This document shows positions 62,538-64,000 of a stretch of DNA of 64,000 nt, piece after piece (the stretch's first letter is position 1; every line of letters starts with the position of its first letter). The notes beneath the pieces are model-generated. The model searched no databases, had not been told where the DNA came from, and saw only the letters and a list, made by a program, of their open reading frames with translations. Source of the stretch: Vibrio toranzoniae. Its GTDB lineage: Bacteria > Pseudomonadota > Gammaproteobacteria > Enterobacterales > Vibrionaceae. Both the position numbers and the translations under genes were made by a program. The stretch spans positions 992,001-1,056,000 of the forward strand of contig NZ_AP025515.1 of assembly GCF_024347655.1 (NCBI RefSeq), read 5' to 3'.

Positions 62538-64000
62538 TTAATATCCCATCAACTGCAACAAATTTTCTGCTGTGCTAATGGCTTCTTTACGGTTGGCAAT
62601 GTTTAACTTTTGGTACAGGTTACGGATGTGAGTTTTGATAGTCGTGCCTGCAACATCAAGTTCTTGAGCGATCTGTTCATTACTGAACCCCGAGTAGATA
62701 AGACCAAGTACCTGCCATTCACGTTGTGTAAGTGGGCTGGTGCGTACCAGTTCTGGAATATTCGGATGATTAACCAGATTCTCCACAAAGTCTTCGTCAA
62801 AGTGAACCGAACGGCTGCGTTGAGTCGTCGAGATATCTTTCATGATCTGTTGGGCTCGGTGACGTTCTAAATCACCCAAGCCAGGTTTGTTACTCAGCTT
62901 GTCCAAGATATGCCCGATAGTGCCACCATCGACTAAGAAGTTACCGACCATACCGGTTTGGTTGGTCATGTGTAGGGCTTCTTCTAGTAGCACACGAGCA
63001 CTGTCTTCATCGTTGAGCTGTGTGCGTAACACGGCTTCGACGATCAAATTTCTGTTGGTGTCCGTAATCAGGTGTGAACGTTGGGCTTCGCTTTTCAAGA
63101 AGGTTAGCGCTTGTTCCGCTTTTTCATACTGCTCAAGGATGATATGAGCACGCACGATGTTTCGCCATTGAAGTTGACAAAAGTGGTTGCTTGCTGATTC
63201 AGGGCGAACAGCAACGCTCAACCAGTCACGGATGGCGTCTTTATTGCCTTTTACTTGCCAGAACAAGATCAGAGACAGTGAAGCGTTCGCCGTCCAATCT
63301 ACGTGGTAAGTTGATTGGCGCAACAAGTGCTGAATCTGGTCAATAAACTTAGACGCTTTATCAATTTCTCCCCGACTCAATGAGATTCGAGCCAGCATGG
63401 AGTAGCTATGTAAGTGCTTACTTGGTGCGTGATGGCCAAGAATATCTAAGCCCTTATAACAACACTCTTCCGCTTCATCTAATCGATTCCAACACCAAAA
63501 AATCTGAGCTCTAACTCGCAGTAAAAATTCATGCAGTGGCACGTATTGCAGTTGGTGTTCTTCAATCAATTTAAATGCACTGTCTTGCAACTCAAATGCA
63601 GCCTGAACATAACCTTGAGCAATTAATATTTCGCTCTGTTGCAGAATGGCCCACAGCGCCTGATGGTAAACTTGATACTGGCGTGCGAGTTTTTCTGTTT
63701 GTTGCATCATCGGTAGAGCACGACTAAGGTTGCCCATAACATGGTTCACTTCACCAACAACAGAGGTCGCTACTATACGGCTACGGTATACCGTTGTATT
63801 TAGTTGACTTAATGAAAGTTCGGCTAATTCTAGCGCTTTTTCCGGTTCATTACTGTTGATGGCTACTTGCGCACGCAGGGAGTTGTACTGCCCTTGTTGT
63901 TGAGTATCAAGCTCAATATTTCGAGCTTGATATTGCGCTTCGGCTTCTTCCAGCAAGGTGCCTACTTGATCATATCGATGCTGACTTTGTGCCAGCCATG
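62538..64000 (-). CDS. malT: MalT maltose regulon activator, C-terminal half (5' end outside window)
   Basis: The frame is open to the window edge (it begins ..[13 protein letters not shown]), so the gene continues to the right. Visible: the helical TPR-like SUPR sensor domain (e.g. [22 protein letters not shown]) and the C-terminal LuxR-type DNA-binding domain [20 protein letters not shown] with [17 protein letters not shown]. MalT is a STAND ATPase activated by maltotriose and ATP; its likely targets here are lamB-malM and pulA. The ATPase domain lies outside. The stop is followed within 4 bp by a 7-bp tandem repeat. Confidence 0.93.
   Translation of the reverse strand, partial: WLAQSQHRYDQVGTLLEEAEAQYQARNIELDTQQQGQYNSLRAQVAINSNEPEKALELAELSLSQLNTTVYRSRIVATSVVGEVNHVMGNLSRALPMMQQTEKLARQYQVYHQALWAILQQSEILIAQGYVQAAFELQDSAFKLIEEHQLQYVPLHEFLLRVRAQIFWCWNRLDEAEECCYKGLDILGHHAPSKHLHSYSMLARISLSRGEIDKASKFIDQIQHLLRQSTYHVDWTANASLSLILFWQVKGNKDAIRDWLSVAVRPESASNHFCQLQWRNIVRAHIILEQYEKAEQALTFLKSEAQRSHLITDTNRNLIVEAVLRTQLNDEDSARVLLEEALHMTNQTGMVGNFLVDGGTIGHILDKLSNKPGLGDLERHRAQQIMKDISTTQRSRSVHFDEDFVENLVNHPNIPELVRTSPLTQREWQVLGLIYSGFSNEQIAQELDVAGTTIKTHIRNLYQKLNIANRKEAISTAENLLQLMGY

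Overview
The window is a stretch of a Vibrio genome and reads most like the Splendidus clade. Support comes from a quorum-sensing Qrr small RNA with a sigma-54 promoter and a LuxO-like site, a Vibrio-type LamB/MalM pair, the DUF368 transporter PopT, SstT, and the base and codon usage. The gene content (glycerol, maltodextrin, popT, malT, tetrathionate) resembles the second Vibrio chromosome, but this is inference. No rRNA, tRNA, intact insertion sequence, prophage or CRISPR array was seen.

Layout. 1-3000: end of a HAD hydrolase, an Asp/Glu racemase, a small lipoprotein, decayed gene remnants and a YdcH protein. 3100-8700: glycerol regulon on the minus strand (glpFK, glpR, glpD), each unit with its own terminator and with GlpR-like half-sites before glpD and glpF. 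8900-12100: a PACE efflux pump with a divergent LysR regulator, then ACR3/ArsR arsenite resistance. 12100-16800: an HPP membrane protein facing a TetR regulator across twin palindromes, a Cof-type phosphatase, a FrnE-like DsbA, the YcaQ glycosylase and a hypothetical. 16900-24460: four-carbon acid (L-threonate/erythronate type) catabolism: DeoR regulator, ltnD-otnK-otnC-otnI, GntP permease and a glycerate kinase; the expected end product is dihydroxyacetone phosphate, as for GlpD. 24600-33600: catalase, YjjU-like patatin, D-lactate dehydrogenase, ferredoxin-NADP reductase, YihG-like acyltransferase, TrmK and a GGDEF protein with a damaged active-site motif.

33680-42600: maltodextrin/glycogen block (glgX, lamB, malM, pulA) with MalT-box-like motifs before lamB and pulA; the activator gene malT lies at the right edge. 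43000-45700: DUF1294, LysE, Lrp and LysR genes. 45800-55800: tetrathionate respiration. The molybdoenzyme operon ttrBCA, its two-component system ttrSR, and a separate pair of di-haem cytochromes resembling TsdB/TsdA sit together. The same 18-bp palindrome lies about 70 bp upstream of both ttrB and the tsdB-like gene, suggesting one regulon. 55900-61970: Sel1-repeat protein, SstT, a decayed rsgA tail, copper/cytochrome-oxidase assembly genes (Sco, PCuAC, an unknown small protein) and popT. 61970-64000: qrr and malT.

Unusual threads are (1) the shared Ttr/Tsd operator, (2) the qrr locus, (3) three different 7-bp tandem repeats, each at or beyond the 3' end of a minus-strand gene, with other tandem duplications at similar places, and (4) several decayed genes or motifs (radical SAM, rsgA tail, GGKEF).
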